The translations under genes and the position numbers were made by a program. A DNA stretch of 64,000 bases from contig NZ_SMLW01000675.1 in NCBI RefSeq assembly GCF_009711405.1, forward strand, positions 1 to 64,000, given 5' to 3'. The stretch comes from Fulvivirga kasyanovii. GTDB lineage: Bacteria; Bacteroidota; Bacteroidia; Cytophagales; Cyclobacteriaceae. The notes below the pieces were generated by a model that saw nothing but the letters and a program-made list of their open reading frames with translations, searched no databases and was not told where the DNA came from. Shown piece after piece: positions 16,054 to 25,079 of the stretch. The number at the start of each line of letters is the position of its first letter. Positions within the stretch are counted from its first letter, which is position 1.

Positions 16054-19000
16054 ATGACGTCAATTAAGTCCTTAAGAATAATTTTTGGGATCATCATAGT
16101 GATCCTTCTTGCGCTTTCTTACACGGCTTACATGAGCCTTAACCAGTTTATGGAGAATGCAAAATGGGTCAACCACACCAACATAGCTCTAAGAGAGTTG
16201 GAGAAAGTGATATCCTATGTGAAAGATGGTGAAAATGCTCAGCGAGGCTATCTTCTAACCCAGGATTCGGCATACCTGACCCCGTACTATAACAGTAAGT
16301 GGATGGCCTTGTCCAAAGTTAGTCTCATCGATAGCCTGATCCTTGAAGATATTCAACAGCCAAGGGTAGACACTTTGAAGAACCTTGTGGAGAAGCAATA
16401 TGCAATTATTGAGGAAATTATAAGAAGAGATAGAAGGGAAGATTTTAGTGAATTTGGGGACAGCCTTCTGTATACCAGTCATAAAAATATGGCCATCTTA
16501 CGTACACTTATTGACAAGATGGAGGATCATGAGTGGAAGCTGCTGAGAGAGAGGACATCCCGGCAGAATTATTCTAGTGACATTGTACCGTTGCTTATTT
16601 TTCTAAGCCTTGTATTTGCGATTATAGCCGTGGCTTATCTGTTCTCCCAGGTGTATAAATCCCTAAAAACAAGGATAGTAGCAGAAGGGGAGCTGGAGAA
16701 GAATTTAATGCAGCTTAGTGAAGAGGTAAACAAAAAAGTACTGGTTCAGGAGTCGCTTCAAAAGGTGCTTGACAACTCCTCTAGTGCCATCATGTTTCTT
16801 AAAGCTTTGAGAAATGAGCAAAACGAGATTTACGACTTTGAGATTGTACTGTCCAACAGAAGAGAAAGGAAGGAAAGGGACAAGCTAATGTTGCGGGAAT
16901 CTTATCCGGGTGTAAAGGATACAGGGCTCTTTCAAATGTATGTGGATGTAGTGGAGACTGGCGAGACACAGAACCGGGAAGTGTTTTATGGGCAAGATGG
17001 CTTCAATGCGTGGTTTGATATCTCGGCAGTGAAACTGGAAGATGGATGTGTAACCACCAGTACGGACATCACCGAACGGAAAAGGGATGCTGAACTGATC
17101 AGGGAAAATCAGAGAAAATTTGAAGCTATATTCAACCAGACTTTCCAGTTTATAGGTCTGCTCGACCATGCAGGCCGGTGGTTGGATGCAAATCGTACAG
17201 CACTGACTTTCAGTGATATCCCGAAAGATGCCATTATAGATGAATACCTTTGGGAGGCGCCTTTATGGAAACAGTCGCCGGAGTCGGTCCAATTGCTTAA
17301 AAATGCTGTAAAAAGAGCCTCGGGAGGTGACTTTGTGCGGTATGAGATGGAGATATCAGGTGCCGAACAGGAGTTGCTCACTGTGGACTTTTCACTGAAA
17401 CCCATTAAGAATGATAGTGGAGGCGTGGAAATGATCATATTGGAAGGCAGGGACTTGTCAGAATTGAAAAAGGCAGAGGCAGAGCGCTCCTTTACCCTGA
17501 AGTTGAACCTGATCATTGCTAATTCCAACTCTTTTGAAGATGCTGTAAACCGCGTCTTTCAGCAGATAGCAGAGCGTTTTGACCTTGATTATAGCGAAGT
17601 ATGGCTGCCGGACGAGGATGAGTTGTATATGTCAGACATCTTTTATGCGCGTGATCCGGGGCTTGAGCTACTTCATCAATACTCCAGTACAATGAGGATA
17701 ACCGGTGAGCAGGGCTTTCCTGCCAACGTCATGAAAACCCACGAACTGGAGTACATTGCCGATATCACCAAGGTTACAGATAAGCGTCTCATCCGGAAGC
17801 AGCAGGCTATGGAGCTTAATTTGGTATCTGCTTTTGGGATCCCCATTATTTTTAATAGCGAACTGGTACTTGTTTCAGCATTCTTTTCTAAAAAACCGAT
17901 GAAGGAGATTGAGGAGATCATCAGTGCCATCAATCAGATATCCACTTCTCTCGGAGCTTTGTTGATACGGAAGAAAACACAGGATGAGATCGAAAAGAAC
18001 AATATTATACTGGCGGCAGCAGAGTCTATGGCTAAAATGGGAAGCTGGGAGTGGAACTTACAAAAGAATAAAGTAAAATGGTCAAGGGGAGTGTATGAGT
18101 TACATAACACTACTCCGGAAGAGCTTACCCCGACGTATGATACATTTTACCATTTTCTGTACGAGGAAGACAGAGAGCGAGTAGAAAGAGAGCTAAACGA
18201 AGCTGTAAAAAACAAAACTGGTTATCAGGTTGAGTTTAGAGTGCAATTGGAGAATGGAGATGTAAGGACACATAGCGCCTTGGCTACTCCCAAAATCGAC
18301 ATAAACGGCGAGGTAGAAGGCTTTTATGGTACCGTTCAGGATATCACCCGGCAAAAGAAATTTGAGCATGACATTTTGTTGAAAAATGAAGAGCTTAAAA
18401 AATCCAATGAAAACCTTGAACAGTTTGCCTATGTAGCCTCGCATGACCTGCAGGAACCACTAAGAAAGATCCGGGCATTTGGCGACCGGCTGGTGACCAA
18501 ATATGTTGAAGCGCTGGATGATAGGGGCCGTGACTACATCTCACGCATGCAGGGTGCCGCAGAGCGAATGCAGTCTTTAATAGATGATTTGCTAAAGTAT
18601 TCCCGTGTGGCACGAAACATCAAACCATTTACAAAAATAGCGCTTAATGCCCTTATCGATGAGGTGCTGGGAGACCTTGAAGTCAGGATTCGCGAGCATG
18701 ACGCGGAAGTTAAGGTAACCAAGCTGCCTCAGATAGATGGAGACAAAATGCAGTTGAGGCAGCTATTTCAAAACCTAATCAGTAATGCCATAAAATTTAC
18801 GCCGGAAGATAGAAAACCGGTGATAAGCATAAAAGGAAAACGAACAACGGGAGCTAAGCTTAAACAAAGGTTTGATTTTAATTCAAGCCCGGTGAAACAT
18901 TTTGTCGAAATCAACATTAAAGATAATGGGATTGGCTTTAACCCTAAATATGCCGAGCGCATATTCAACATATTTGAGAGGCTGCATGGCAGGAGTGAAT

Positions 19001-19143
19001 TTAAAGGTACCGGCATTGGCCTCGCTATTAGCCAAAAAGTAGTGCAAAACCATAATGGTATGATCAAAGCCAGTGGTGAAGAGGGGAGTGGGGCAACTTT
19101 TACAATTATATTACCAATAAACAACAGCAACAATCATGGGTAA
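16054..19143 (+). CDS. Membrane sensor histidine kinase, CHASE3-PAS-PAS-GAF-PAS-HisKA-HATPase
   Basis: 1029 residues. Two membrane helices (about 8-28 and 177-198) flank a periplasmic CHASE3 domain with the signature KWVNHTNIALRELEKVISYVKDGENAQRGYLLT. Three cytoplasmic PAS-type modules follow (about 233-345, 352-475 and 655-770, the last of PAS_3 type ending GTVQDITRQKK), with a GAF domain between (about 485-640). The kinase core has the phospho-accepting H797 (ASHDLQEPL), N-box N907/N911, G1-box DNGIGF at 957-962 and G2 GTGIGL at 985-990. No receiver is attached; the next gene, overlapping by 8 nt, encodes one. The HisKA type with SHDLQEPLRKI is that of phytochrome-like kinases that phosphorylate Rcp1-like receivers, which fits the neighbour. 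Confidence 0.95.
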   Translation: MTSIKSLRIIFGIIIVILLALSYTAYMSLNQFMENAKWVNHTNIALRELEKVISYVKDGENAQRGYLLTQDSAYLTPYYNSKWMALSKVSLIDSLILEDIQQPRVDTLKNLVEKQYAIIEEIIRRDRREDFSEFGDSLLYTSHKNMAILRTLIDKMEDHEWKLLRERTSRQNYSSDIVPLLIFLSLVFAIIAVAYLFSQVYKSLKTRIVAEGELEKNLMQLSEEVNKKVLVQESLQKVLDNSSSAIMFLKALRNEQNEIYDFEIVLSNRRERKERDKLMLRESYPGVKDTGLFQMYVDVVETGETQNREVFYGQDGFNAWFDISAVKLEDGCVTTSTDITERKRDAELIRENQRKFEAIFNQTFQFIGLLDHAGRWLDANRTALTFSDIPKDAIIDEYLWEAPLWKQSPESVQLLKNAVKRASGGDFVRYEMEISGAEQELLTVDFSLKPIKNDSGGVEMIILEGRDLSELKKAEAERSFTLKLNLIIANSNSFEDAVNRVFQQIAERFDLDYSEVWLPDEDELYMSDIFYARDPGLELLHQYSSTMRITGEQGFPANVMKTHELEYIADITKVTDKRLIRKQQAMELNLVSAFGIPIIFNSELVLVSAFFSKKPMKEIEEIISAINQISTSLGALLIRKKTQDEIEKNNIILAAAESMAKMGSWEWNLQKNKVKWSRGVYELHNTTPEELTPTYDTFYHFLYEEDRERVERELNEAVKNKTGYQVEFRVQLENGDVRTHSALATPKIDINGEVEGFYGTVQDITRQKKFEHDILLKNEELKKSNENLEQFAYVASHDLQEPLRKIRAFGDRLVTKYVEALDDRGRDYISRMQGAAERMQSLIDDLLKYSRVARNIKPFTKIALNALIDEVLGDLEVRIREHDAEVKVTKLPQIDGDKMQLRQLFQNLISNAIKFTPEDRKPVISIKGKRTTGAKLKQRFDFNSSPVKHFVEINIKDNGIGFNPKYAERIFNIFERLHGRSEFKGTGIGLAISQKVVQNHNGMIKASGEEGSGATFTIILPINNSNNHG

Positions 19144-19600
19144 TCAACACGTAGCAAAGACAATTACAATCCTTATGGCCGATGACGATCCTGATGACAG
19201 GATGCTGGCCCAGGATGCACTTTCTGAAAACCGGCTGGCCAACGACCTGCATTTTGTTGAAGATGGAGAGCAACTTCTTGATTATTTATACAAAAGAGGT
19301 AAGTACAACGCTGACAATGCCCCGAAACCAGGGCTGATACTGCTCGATCTTAATATGCCGAAAATGGATGGTAGGGAAGCGCTGAGACATATCAAAAGTG
19401 ATGCTGAACTAAAGCGCATACCAGTTGTTGTACTTACTACTTCCAAAGCCGAACAAGATATAGTCAGGAGTTATGACCTTGGGGTCAACTCTTTCATATC
19501 CAAGCCGGTAACCTTCGAAGAACTGGTAGATGTTACCCGGCGCATTGGGGATTACTGGTTTGGAATAGTAGAACTGCCTAAAGGAGAGAAAAACGACTAG
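19136..19600 (+). CDS. Rcp1-like response regulator, partner of the preceding kinase
   Basis: 154 residues, a single receiver of the Rcp1/phytochrome-partner type: D17-D18-D20 cluster in ADDDPDD, phospho-acceptor D71 in LLDLNMP, T101/T102 in the switch strand (VVLTTSK), K123 in SKPV, and the usual C-terminal helix ending DYWFGIVELP. Its start overlaps the end of the kinase gene by 8 nt, and the next gene begins after 2 bases, so the three are translated together. It most likely accepts phosphate from H797 of the kinase. Without an output domain it must act by protein contact or onward transfer. Confidence 0.95.
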   Translation: MGNQHVAKTITILMADDDPDDRMLAQDALSENRLANDLHFVEDGEQLLDYLYKRGKYNADNAPKPGLILLDLNMPKMDGREALRHIKSDAELKRIPVVVLTTSKAEQDIVRSYDLGVNSFISKPVTFEELVDVTRRIGDYWFGIVELPKGEKND

Positions 19601-19602
19601 AC

Positions 19603-21063
19603 ATGGTAAAGCAAAAAAGTATCAGGGTGTTTTTGATTGACGATGATGAGGACGACTTCGTCATTGTTAAGGATTATCTCTCTGAGTTAAATGGTAGCGC
19701 TACCTTTAGCCTGGATTGGGAGCCCGATTTTAACAAGGCTCTTGATACTGTTTGTACCCAACAATACAACATCTGTCTCGTTGATTACAGACTCGGGGAG
19801 AAAAACGGTCTTGACTTTATAAGAAGCGTTCGTGCCCGGGATTGTGATACCCCACTGATACTACTCACGGGTAAAGGTGACAGGGAAATAGACTACCAGG
19901 CCATGAAGCTGGGTGCTTCGGATTACCTGATTAAAACAGAGATCGATGCCAGCATGCTTGGCCGTAGTATAAGGTATGCCATTAACCATAGCAACTCAAT
20001 AAAGGAGCTCAACGCCAAAGAGGAGAAATACAGGTCACTTTTTGAGCGGTCTGTCGATGCTATTTATATGATCAATAAGGAGCACCTGTTTCTCGATGTT
20101 AACGACAGCATGATGAGGCTGCTCGGTTACTCGAAGAATGAGTTCCTTAAAATGAATATGAAGGATATCTTCCAGAGTGAAGATCAGTACATGTACTATC
20201 ATAACCGCCTTACAAAAGAGGGGCACCTCAAAGACCTGGAAGTGCACATGGTAAAGAAGGATGGCACCAACATCATTTGCCTGATGAATGGTATCGCCCT
20301 CAATGATAACCTCGGCAACATCTATGGCTATCAGGGCATCATCCATGACCTGACCATGAGGAAAAGGGCTGAGGAGGAGCTGTTGATGGCAGAGAAGCTG
20401 ACCATGACCGGCCAGATAGCCAGAAGTATGGCTCATGAGGTCCGTAATCCGCTCACCAACCTTAACCTGGCACTTGAACAGTTGAGGGAAGAGGTAATAG
20501 ATGAAGATGACACGGCTTTGTATTTTGATATTATCAGAAGAAATGCAGACCGTATTGAGCAACTAATAACCGAGATGCTTAAGTCATCCAAACCCAAGCA
20601 GCTAAACCCTGAAGTCAGGAACATCAATGAAGTACTTGATGAAGCCCTGGAGATGACTGAGGACAGGATAAAGCTTAGAGGAATAAAACTTGTGAGGGAT
20701 TTTGAAGAAGACTTGCCGCTGGTGTCTTTAGACAAAGAGCAGTTAAAAACCGCTTTCCTTAATATTATTATTAATGCCATTGAAGCCATGAAAGAGCAGG
20801 AGGGCGTTTTAACTGTAGCAACCAGTTCAAATAGTGAGTCGGTTATGGTTTATATCGAGGATAACGGCAAAGGTATTCCGCGGGAAGAGATCAAAAAGCT
20901 GTTTGACCCATTTTTTACAGGGAAAAAGGGAGGAATGGGGCTTGGGCTGACATCGACACAAAATATCATTAACAGTCACCATGCACGCATCCATGTGGAA
21001 AGCGAGCTGGGAAAAGGCACTACTTTTAAAATTCATTTCCTTAAGCACTTTTCTCAGGCATAA
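19603..21063 (+). CDS. Hybrid receiver-PAS-histidine kinase
   Basis: 486 residues with an N-terminal receiver (about 5-125; DDDEDD cluster, D61 in LVDYRLG, T89 in LLTGKGD, K111 where KP is replaced by KT). A PAS domain follows (about 138-258, ending GIIHDLTMRKRAEE). The HisKA domain has H278 (ARSMAHEVRNPLTNL), and the ATPase domain has the N-box NIIINAIEAM, DNGKGI, FDPFFTGKKGGMGLGL. There is no membrane helix, so it is cytoplasmic. The kinase core is of the NtrB-like HisKA_4 type, which makes it the best candidate to phosphorylate the NtrC-type regulator at 14442. Input through its own receiver would let the upstream kinase control it. That chain is inference. Confidence 0.93.
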   Translation: MVKQKSIRVFLIDDDEDDFVIVKDYLSELNGSATFSLDWEPDFNKALDTVCTQQYNICLVDYRLGEKNGLDFIRSVRARDCDTPLILLTGKGDREIDYQAMKLGASDYLIKTEIDASMLGRSIRYAINHSNSIKELNAKEEKYRSLFERSVDAIYMINKEHLFLDVNDSMMRLLGYSKNEFLKMNMKDIFQSEDQYMYYHNRLTKEGHLKDLEVHMVKKDGTNIICLMNGIALNDNLGNIYGYQGIIHDLTMRKRAEEELLMAEKLTMTGQIARSMAHEVRNPLTNLNLALEQLREEVIDEDDTALYFDIIRRNADRIEQLITEMLKSSKPKQLNPEVRNINEVLDEALEMTEDRIKLRGIKLVRDFEEDLPLVSLDKEQLKTAFLNIIINAIEAMKEQEGVLTVATSSNSESVMVYIEDNGKGIPREEIKKLFDPFFTGKKGGMGLGLTSTQNIINSHHARIHVESELGKGTTFKIHFLKHFSQA

Positions 21064-21096
21064 AAAGCTGATTTGTTGGAAAAAATATAAGTAAAA

Positions 21097-22464
21097 ATGA
21101 GCACTGAAGTAATTAATCCGGCAACAGGTAAAAAGATCAGGAACTACGAAGAATTGTCAGTTGATGATGCTTCCAAAGCTGTTGATAAGGCTCACGAAGT
21201 GTGGGTGCAATGGCGTAACACTACTTTTAAGGAACGTGCAGGCTATATGCTGAATGCTGCCCGGATATTGAAAGAAGAAAAGGCGAAGTGGGGGAGGCTC
21301 ATGACTGAGGAAATGGGCAAAGTGACCAAATCAGGTATAGCGGAGGCTGAGAAGTGCGCCTGGGTGTGCGAATACTATGCTCAAAATGCTGAAAAATTCC
21401 TTCAATCGGAAAAAATTGAAACCGATGCTTCCAAAAGCTTCGTAAGCTACCAGCCCATAGGCGTTGTGCTGGCAATAATGCCCTGGAACTTCCCCTTCTG
21501 GCAGGTAATGCGTTTTGCAGCCCCGGCACTGATGGCAGGCAATGCAGGAGTGCTTAAGCATGCTTCCAACGTGCCTGGTTGTGGCAAAGCCATCGAAGAG
21601 ATATTTCAAAGGGCGGGTTTCCCCGAGCACCTGTTTACCACATTGCTCATTGGTTCTGACAAAGTGAACGATATCATAAGCCATGAAAAAATAAGGGCTG
21701 TCACCCTTACCGGAAGCACACCAGCAGGAAAAGCCGTTGCTGCCAGGGCAGGGGAACTGCTCAAGAAAACTGTGCTGGAACTAGGCGGCAGTGATCCCTA
21801 TGTAGTATTGGAAGACGCGGATCTGGAACCTACAGTGGAGACATGTGTAACCAGCAGGCTGATCAATACAGGCCAGAGTTGCATAGCTGCCAAGCGTTTT
21901 ATAGTGGTTAAGTCTCTGAAAGCGGAGTTTGAAAAATTGATGGTGGAGAAAATGAAAGAGAAAGTGTTGGGTGATCCGTCTGATGACGAAACTGACCTGG
22001 GGCCGATGGCCAGGGAAGATCTGAGGGATGATCTGCACCAGCAAGTTCAGCAAAGCATAAAAGCCGGAGCAAAGTGCCTGCTGGGAGGCAAGGTGCCGGA
22101 TAGAAGTGGGGCCTATTATCCGGCAACGGTACTCACCAATGTAAAGCCTGGTATGCCCGCATATGGTGAAGAGCTTTTCGGACCTGTAGCCTCAATAATA
22201 GAAGCCGATGATGAGCAAGATGCTATAAGAATAGCGAATGACACCAGTTTTGGCCTGGGGGCAGCCGTTTTTACCCGCGATGAGCAGAAGGGTGAGTGGA
22301 TCGCAGAAAAAGATCTGGAAGCAGGAGGTTGTTTCGTCAATTCCTTTGTTAAATCCGATCCGCGCCTGCCTTTCGGAGGAATTAAAGAGAGTGGTTATGG
22401 TCGCGAATTAGGTGTCTTTGGGATCAGGGAATTTGTGAACATCAAAACAGTTTATATCAAATGA
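21097..22464 (+). CDS. NAD(P)-dependent succinate-semialdehyde dehydrogenase (Sad/YneI-type ALDH)
   Basis: 455 residues, the usual length for the short succinate-semialdehyde dehydrogenases. Key aldehyde dehydrogenase residues are present: N131 (PWNFPFW), K154 (GVLKHASNVP), E228 (LELGGSDP) and the nucleophile C262 (NTGQSCIAAKR). The phrases PWNFPFWQVMRFAAPALMAGNAG and NTGQSCIAAKRFIV are typical of the Sad/YneI branch. It would oxidise succinate semialdehyde (from GABA or related amines) to succinate in the cytoplasm. It starts 33 bases after the hybrid kinase gene and overlaps the following PAP2 gene by 4 nt, so it may be transcribed with the kinases. The substrate assignment within ALDHs is moderately sure. 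Confidence 0.9.
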   Translation: MSTEVINPATGKKIRNYEELSVDDASKAVDKAHEVWVQWRNTTFKERAGYMLNAARILKEEKAKWGRLMTEEMGKVTKSGIAEAEKCAWVCEYYAQNAEKFLQSEKIETDASKSFVSYQPIGVVLAIMPWNFPFWQVMRFAAPALMAGNAGVLKHASNVPGCGKAIEEIFQRAGFPEHLFTTLLIGSDKVNDIISHEKIRAVTLTGSTPAGKAVAARAGELLKKTVLELGGSDPYVVLEDADLEPTVETCVTSRLINTGQSCIAAKRFIVVKSLKAEFEKLMVEKMKEKVLGDPSDDETDLGPMAREDLRDDLHQQVQQSIKAGAKCLLGGKVPDRSGAYYPATVLTNVKPGMPAYGEELFGPVASIIEADDEQDAIRIANDTSFGLGAAVFTRDEQKGEWIAEKDLEAGGCFVNSFVKSDPRLPFGGIKESGYGRELGVFGIREFVNIKTVYIK

Positions 22465-23219
22465 TAAGACGAGTTACACAGCTTGTTCTCATCATCTTTA
22501 TTAGTGCTCAATCCATAGCCCATGCCCAGGTTTCAGATACACTTGCTACACAAAAGAAAAAGTGGCACCAGACTAATTTTGTTAAAGTTGCGGGCGTTCC
22601 TATTATATTAAGCGGCCTAGGACTGATAGCAGCGAATGAAGGAGCACCTGTTAACAGGTTTAAGGTGCAACGGGGCCTCAGCTACGAATTTCCTGATTTC
22701 AGCTCCACACTTGACGATTACATGCGGTATGGACCTCCTGCTGCTGTTTATGCCCTTGATTTTCTGGGTGTAAAGAGCAAGAATAATTTTAAGCACAAAA
22801 CACTGATCTTTCTCAAAGCCAATATTATGGGGTTTGGTTTGGCATTTCCTCTAAAAGGTATTACCAAGGTAAGGCGGCCCGATAATAGCAGTTCTGCGTC
22901 ATTTCCTTCACTGCATACCGTTCAGGCTTTTATTGGGGCCACTTTCATGCATAAAGAGTTGGGGCATCACAGTCCATGGTACTCTGTGGGGGCATATACG
23001 GTTGCCGCAGCTACAGGCTTTTACAGGATGCTCAATAATAAACATTGGCTTTCAGATGTAATGGTAGGAGCGGCTATTGGTATACTATCTACAAATGTTG
23101 CCTACATTACCCATCAATACAAAGACCGAAAGAAGAAAAAGGGCCAGGTAAAGGCTTTCATAACTCCTGCTGTTTCTACTAAGGCCTATGGGGCCTCTGT
23201 CGTTTTGCTGATCAGATAG
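22461..23219 (+). CDS. PAP2 family phosphatase, exported
   Basis: 252 residues with a signal peptide ending AHA/Q near residue 22. The PAP2 acid-phosphatase motifs are all visible: K136-x-R-R-P140 (KVRRPD), SFPSLH (147-152, in place of PSGH), and R189-x5-H195-x3-D199 (RMLNNKHWLSD). Several hydrophobic stretches (KVAGVPIILSGLGLIA, GAYTVAAATGFY, VMVGAAIGILSTNVAYI) fit a membrane-embedded lipid phosphatase working on the periplasmic side, for instance on undecaprenyl pyrophosphate or lipid phosphates. Its ATG overlaps the stop of the dehydrogenase gene (ATGA). The substrate cannot be inferred. Confidence 0.9.
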   Translation: MIRRVTQLVLIIFISAQSIAHAQVSDTLATQKKKWHQTNFVKVAGVPIILSGLGLIAANEGAPVNRFKVQRGLSYEFPDFSSTLDDYMRYGPPAAVYALDFLGVKSKNNFKHKTLIFLKANIMGFGLAFPLKGITKVRRPDNSSSASFPSLHTVQAFIGATFMHKELGHHSPWYSVGAYTVAAATGFYRMLNNKHWLSDVMVGAAIGILSTNVAYITHQYKDRKKKKGQVKAFITPAVSTKAYGASVVLLIR

Positions 23220-23364
23220 TGTAGATATATCCCCACAATTCCACATGAAGTTGTCTATGTTTATTTTTTTAAACTACTGATAATCAGTTATTTAATTCTA
23301 ATAATCGTAAAGGTATGATTTTTAAACCTGTAACGATATCTAACAAATTAAATAACAGTTAATA

Positions 23365-24195
23365 ATGCATAAAACATATATTTCACTTCTTATTATAATA
23401 CTCATCAACTTTCAGGCACAGTCACAACCCAGGGTAGCAGAGTCTCCTTATGAGGTTAATGAAGAGTTAGAAATCTCCCTTGGCTTGATAGGAGCAGGAA
23501 TAACGGCATATGGTTTCTACAAGATCGGCCAGAAATCGGGAGCTGATTCAGCCACCGTGGTAAACCTGAGCCTGGAAGAGGAGGTAATCAAAATGAATAG
23601 AAAGTATCAGCCCCGCTATTCAGAGCAGGCCAATAAGGACAGTGACCTCTTCTTTTATGGCTCATTTCCCTTACCTTTTCTATTGCTGCTGGATGATAAC
23701 ATCCGGCGAGATGCCGGCCGCATTAGTATCATGTATATAGAAGCACTGGGCCTTACCGGTACCATGTACACCATGACTGCTGCCAATGTAAACAAATTTC
23801 GTCCTTTAGTTTATTCAGAGGAAGCACCTATGTCAGAACGAACCTCCAGTGGAGCAAAAAATTCGTTTTTTGGCGGACACCCATCCCTTACGGCTACATC
23901 GACCTTCTTTGCTGCTAAAGTGTTTTCTGACTACTACCCTGAAAGGAAAGGAATGCATGTGCTCATGTATTCGGCGGCTACCGTTGCCACCCTGGGCAAT
24001 GCTTACCTCCGCTTTAAGGCAGGGAAGCATTTCCTTACCGATTTAATGATCGGGGTTCCTCTAGGCGCTATCAATGGTATACTCATCCCCCAATTACACA
24101 AGGTGAGGGACGTGAACCATGATAAAAATAAGAACCTGTCGTGGAATTTTTTCACCGGTAATGCCCATGGATTTAGTGTAACGTATAAATTTTAA
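23365..24195 (+). CDS. Second PAP2-like phosphatase, exported
   Basis: 276 residues with a signal peptide (ends near QAQS/Q at 20). The PAP2 signature is complete: KFRP (144-147), GGHPS (170-174) with H172, and R216-x5-H222-x3-D226 (RFKAGKHFLTD). It differs clearly from the gene at 22461 and is not a recent duplicate. It follows a 145-base spacer with its own likely promoter and is three bases ahead of the mgtC-like gene, so the two are probably co-transcribed. Bacteroidota often carry several of these for envelope lipid metabolism; the specific role is unknown. Confidence 0.88.
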   Translation: MHKTYISLLIIILINFQAQSQPRVAESPYEVNEELEISLGLIGAGITAYGFYKIGQKSGADSATVVNLSLEEEVIKMNRKYQPRYSEQANKDSDLFFYGSFPLPFLLLLDDNIRRDAGRISIMYIEALGLTGTMYTMTAANVNKFRPLVYSEEAPMSERTSSGAKNSFFGGHPSLTATSTFFAAKVFSDYYPERKGMHVLMYSAATVATLGNAYLRFKAGKHFLTDLMIGVPLGAINGILIPQLHKVRDVNHDKNKNLSWNFFTGNAHGFSVTYKF

Positions 24196-24198
24196 TCC

Positions 24199-24666
24199 AT
24201 GGAATTCAAAGATGATTTATATATTCTGCTGGATGTGCTCATTGCTACTATATTAACAGCAGTCATAGGGTTTGAAAGAGAAAGTGCGCACAAACCTGCC
24301 GGCATGCGGACCAACATGATTGTGGGTGGGGCTACATGCCTGATCGTTGCCCTCACAGTACCCTTAGTAGATTTTATTAATAAACATAACCCCTCTGAAA
24401 TTATCAGAACAGATCCTATAAGGGTACTGGAGGCCATTGTAGTGGGTGTAAGTTTTATCGGAGCAGGCACTATCATTAAAGCGGAGCATAAAGAGCGGGT
24501 TATTGGTCTCACTACAGCGGCTACCCTTCTGTTTAGCTGTGCTGTAGGGGCAAGTGCTGCCCTGAAACAGTACGTGCTGGCTGTTGGGGTTACAATTATT
24601 GTTATAATTATAAACTATGTAGTAAAAGAGGTTACAAAGTACTTTTCAGATAGCCTGGAAAGGTGA
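24199..24666 (+). CDS. MgtC/SapB family membrane protein
   Basis: 155 residues with about four membrane helices. The family phrases ATILTAVIGFERES, KPAGMRTNMIVGGATCLIVALTV and VSFIGAGTII and the later GLTTAATLLFSCAVGASA are diagnostic of MgtC/SapB. It lacks the C-terminal cytoplasmic extension of virulence-type MgtC. MgtC proteins influence membrane potential and adaptation to low magnesium; the short environmental forms are poorly studied. It starts 3 bases after the PAP2 gene. Its 3' end faces the DUF7218-like gene, with 29 bases between them. Confidence 0.93.
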   Translation: MEFKDDLYILLDVLIATILTAVIGFERESAHKPAGMRTNMIVGGATCLIVALTVPLVDFINKHNPSEIIRTDPIRVLEAIVVGVSFIGAGTIIKAEHKERVIGLTTAATLLFSCAVGASAALKQYVLAVGVTIIVIIINYVVKEVTKYFSDSLER

Positions 24667-24695
24667 TGGTAACTTAGGTAGGTCTAAGCTGTCTC

Positions 24696-24944
24696 TTAAT
24701 GGTTTCTCAATGCCTTGATCAACTCTTTTTTCGACATTTTAGACCTGCCTTCTATTCCTACTTTTTTAGCCTTATCGTACAGGTCGTCCTTTGACCTTTC
24801 TTCATATTTTTGAGATTTTCCGCCCTTTTTCCCGGGGTTCTTGCTGTTAGCAATGCGGGCAGCCTTTTCTTTGCTCATCCCTTCGTCACGAAGGGCTTCA
24901 TATTTTTCATCATTTTTTACTGATGATCCGTGATTCTTAGCCAT
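24696..24944 (-). CDS. DUF7218-like protein with Rho-N/SAP-like C-terminal helix pair
   Basis: 82 residues, very basic and mostly helical. The N-terminal half (YEALRDEGMSKEKAARIAN, then SKNPGKKGGKSQKYEERSKDDLYDKAKKVGI) matches small proteins annotated as DUF7218 or Rho-termination-factor N-terminal domain. The C-terminal EGRSKMSKKELIKALRNH is a typical SAP/Rho-N end, a nucleic-acid-binding fold. Likely a cytoplasmic DNA- or RNA-binding protein of unknown role, often stress-linked by annotation. It is a single gene, with a 135-base AT-rich spacer to the repressor gene's 3' end on the same strand. Confidence 0.75.
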   Translation of the reverse strand: MAKNHGSSVKNDEKYEALRDEGMSKEKAARIANSKNPGKKGGKSQKYEERSKDDLYDKAKKVGIEGRSKMSKKELIKALRNH

Positions 24945-25079
24945 AGTAATTATTTGTTTGGTTCACTATAGATATGGTAAGAACCATACCAAAATCAAAA
25001 ACCATCAGATTCTTTCACATGGATCAAGTATATGCTGCTGCATATGGAAAGGTTGCTATAAATCGTGGAATATGTGCTT

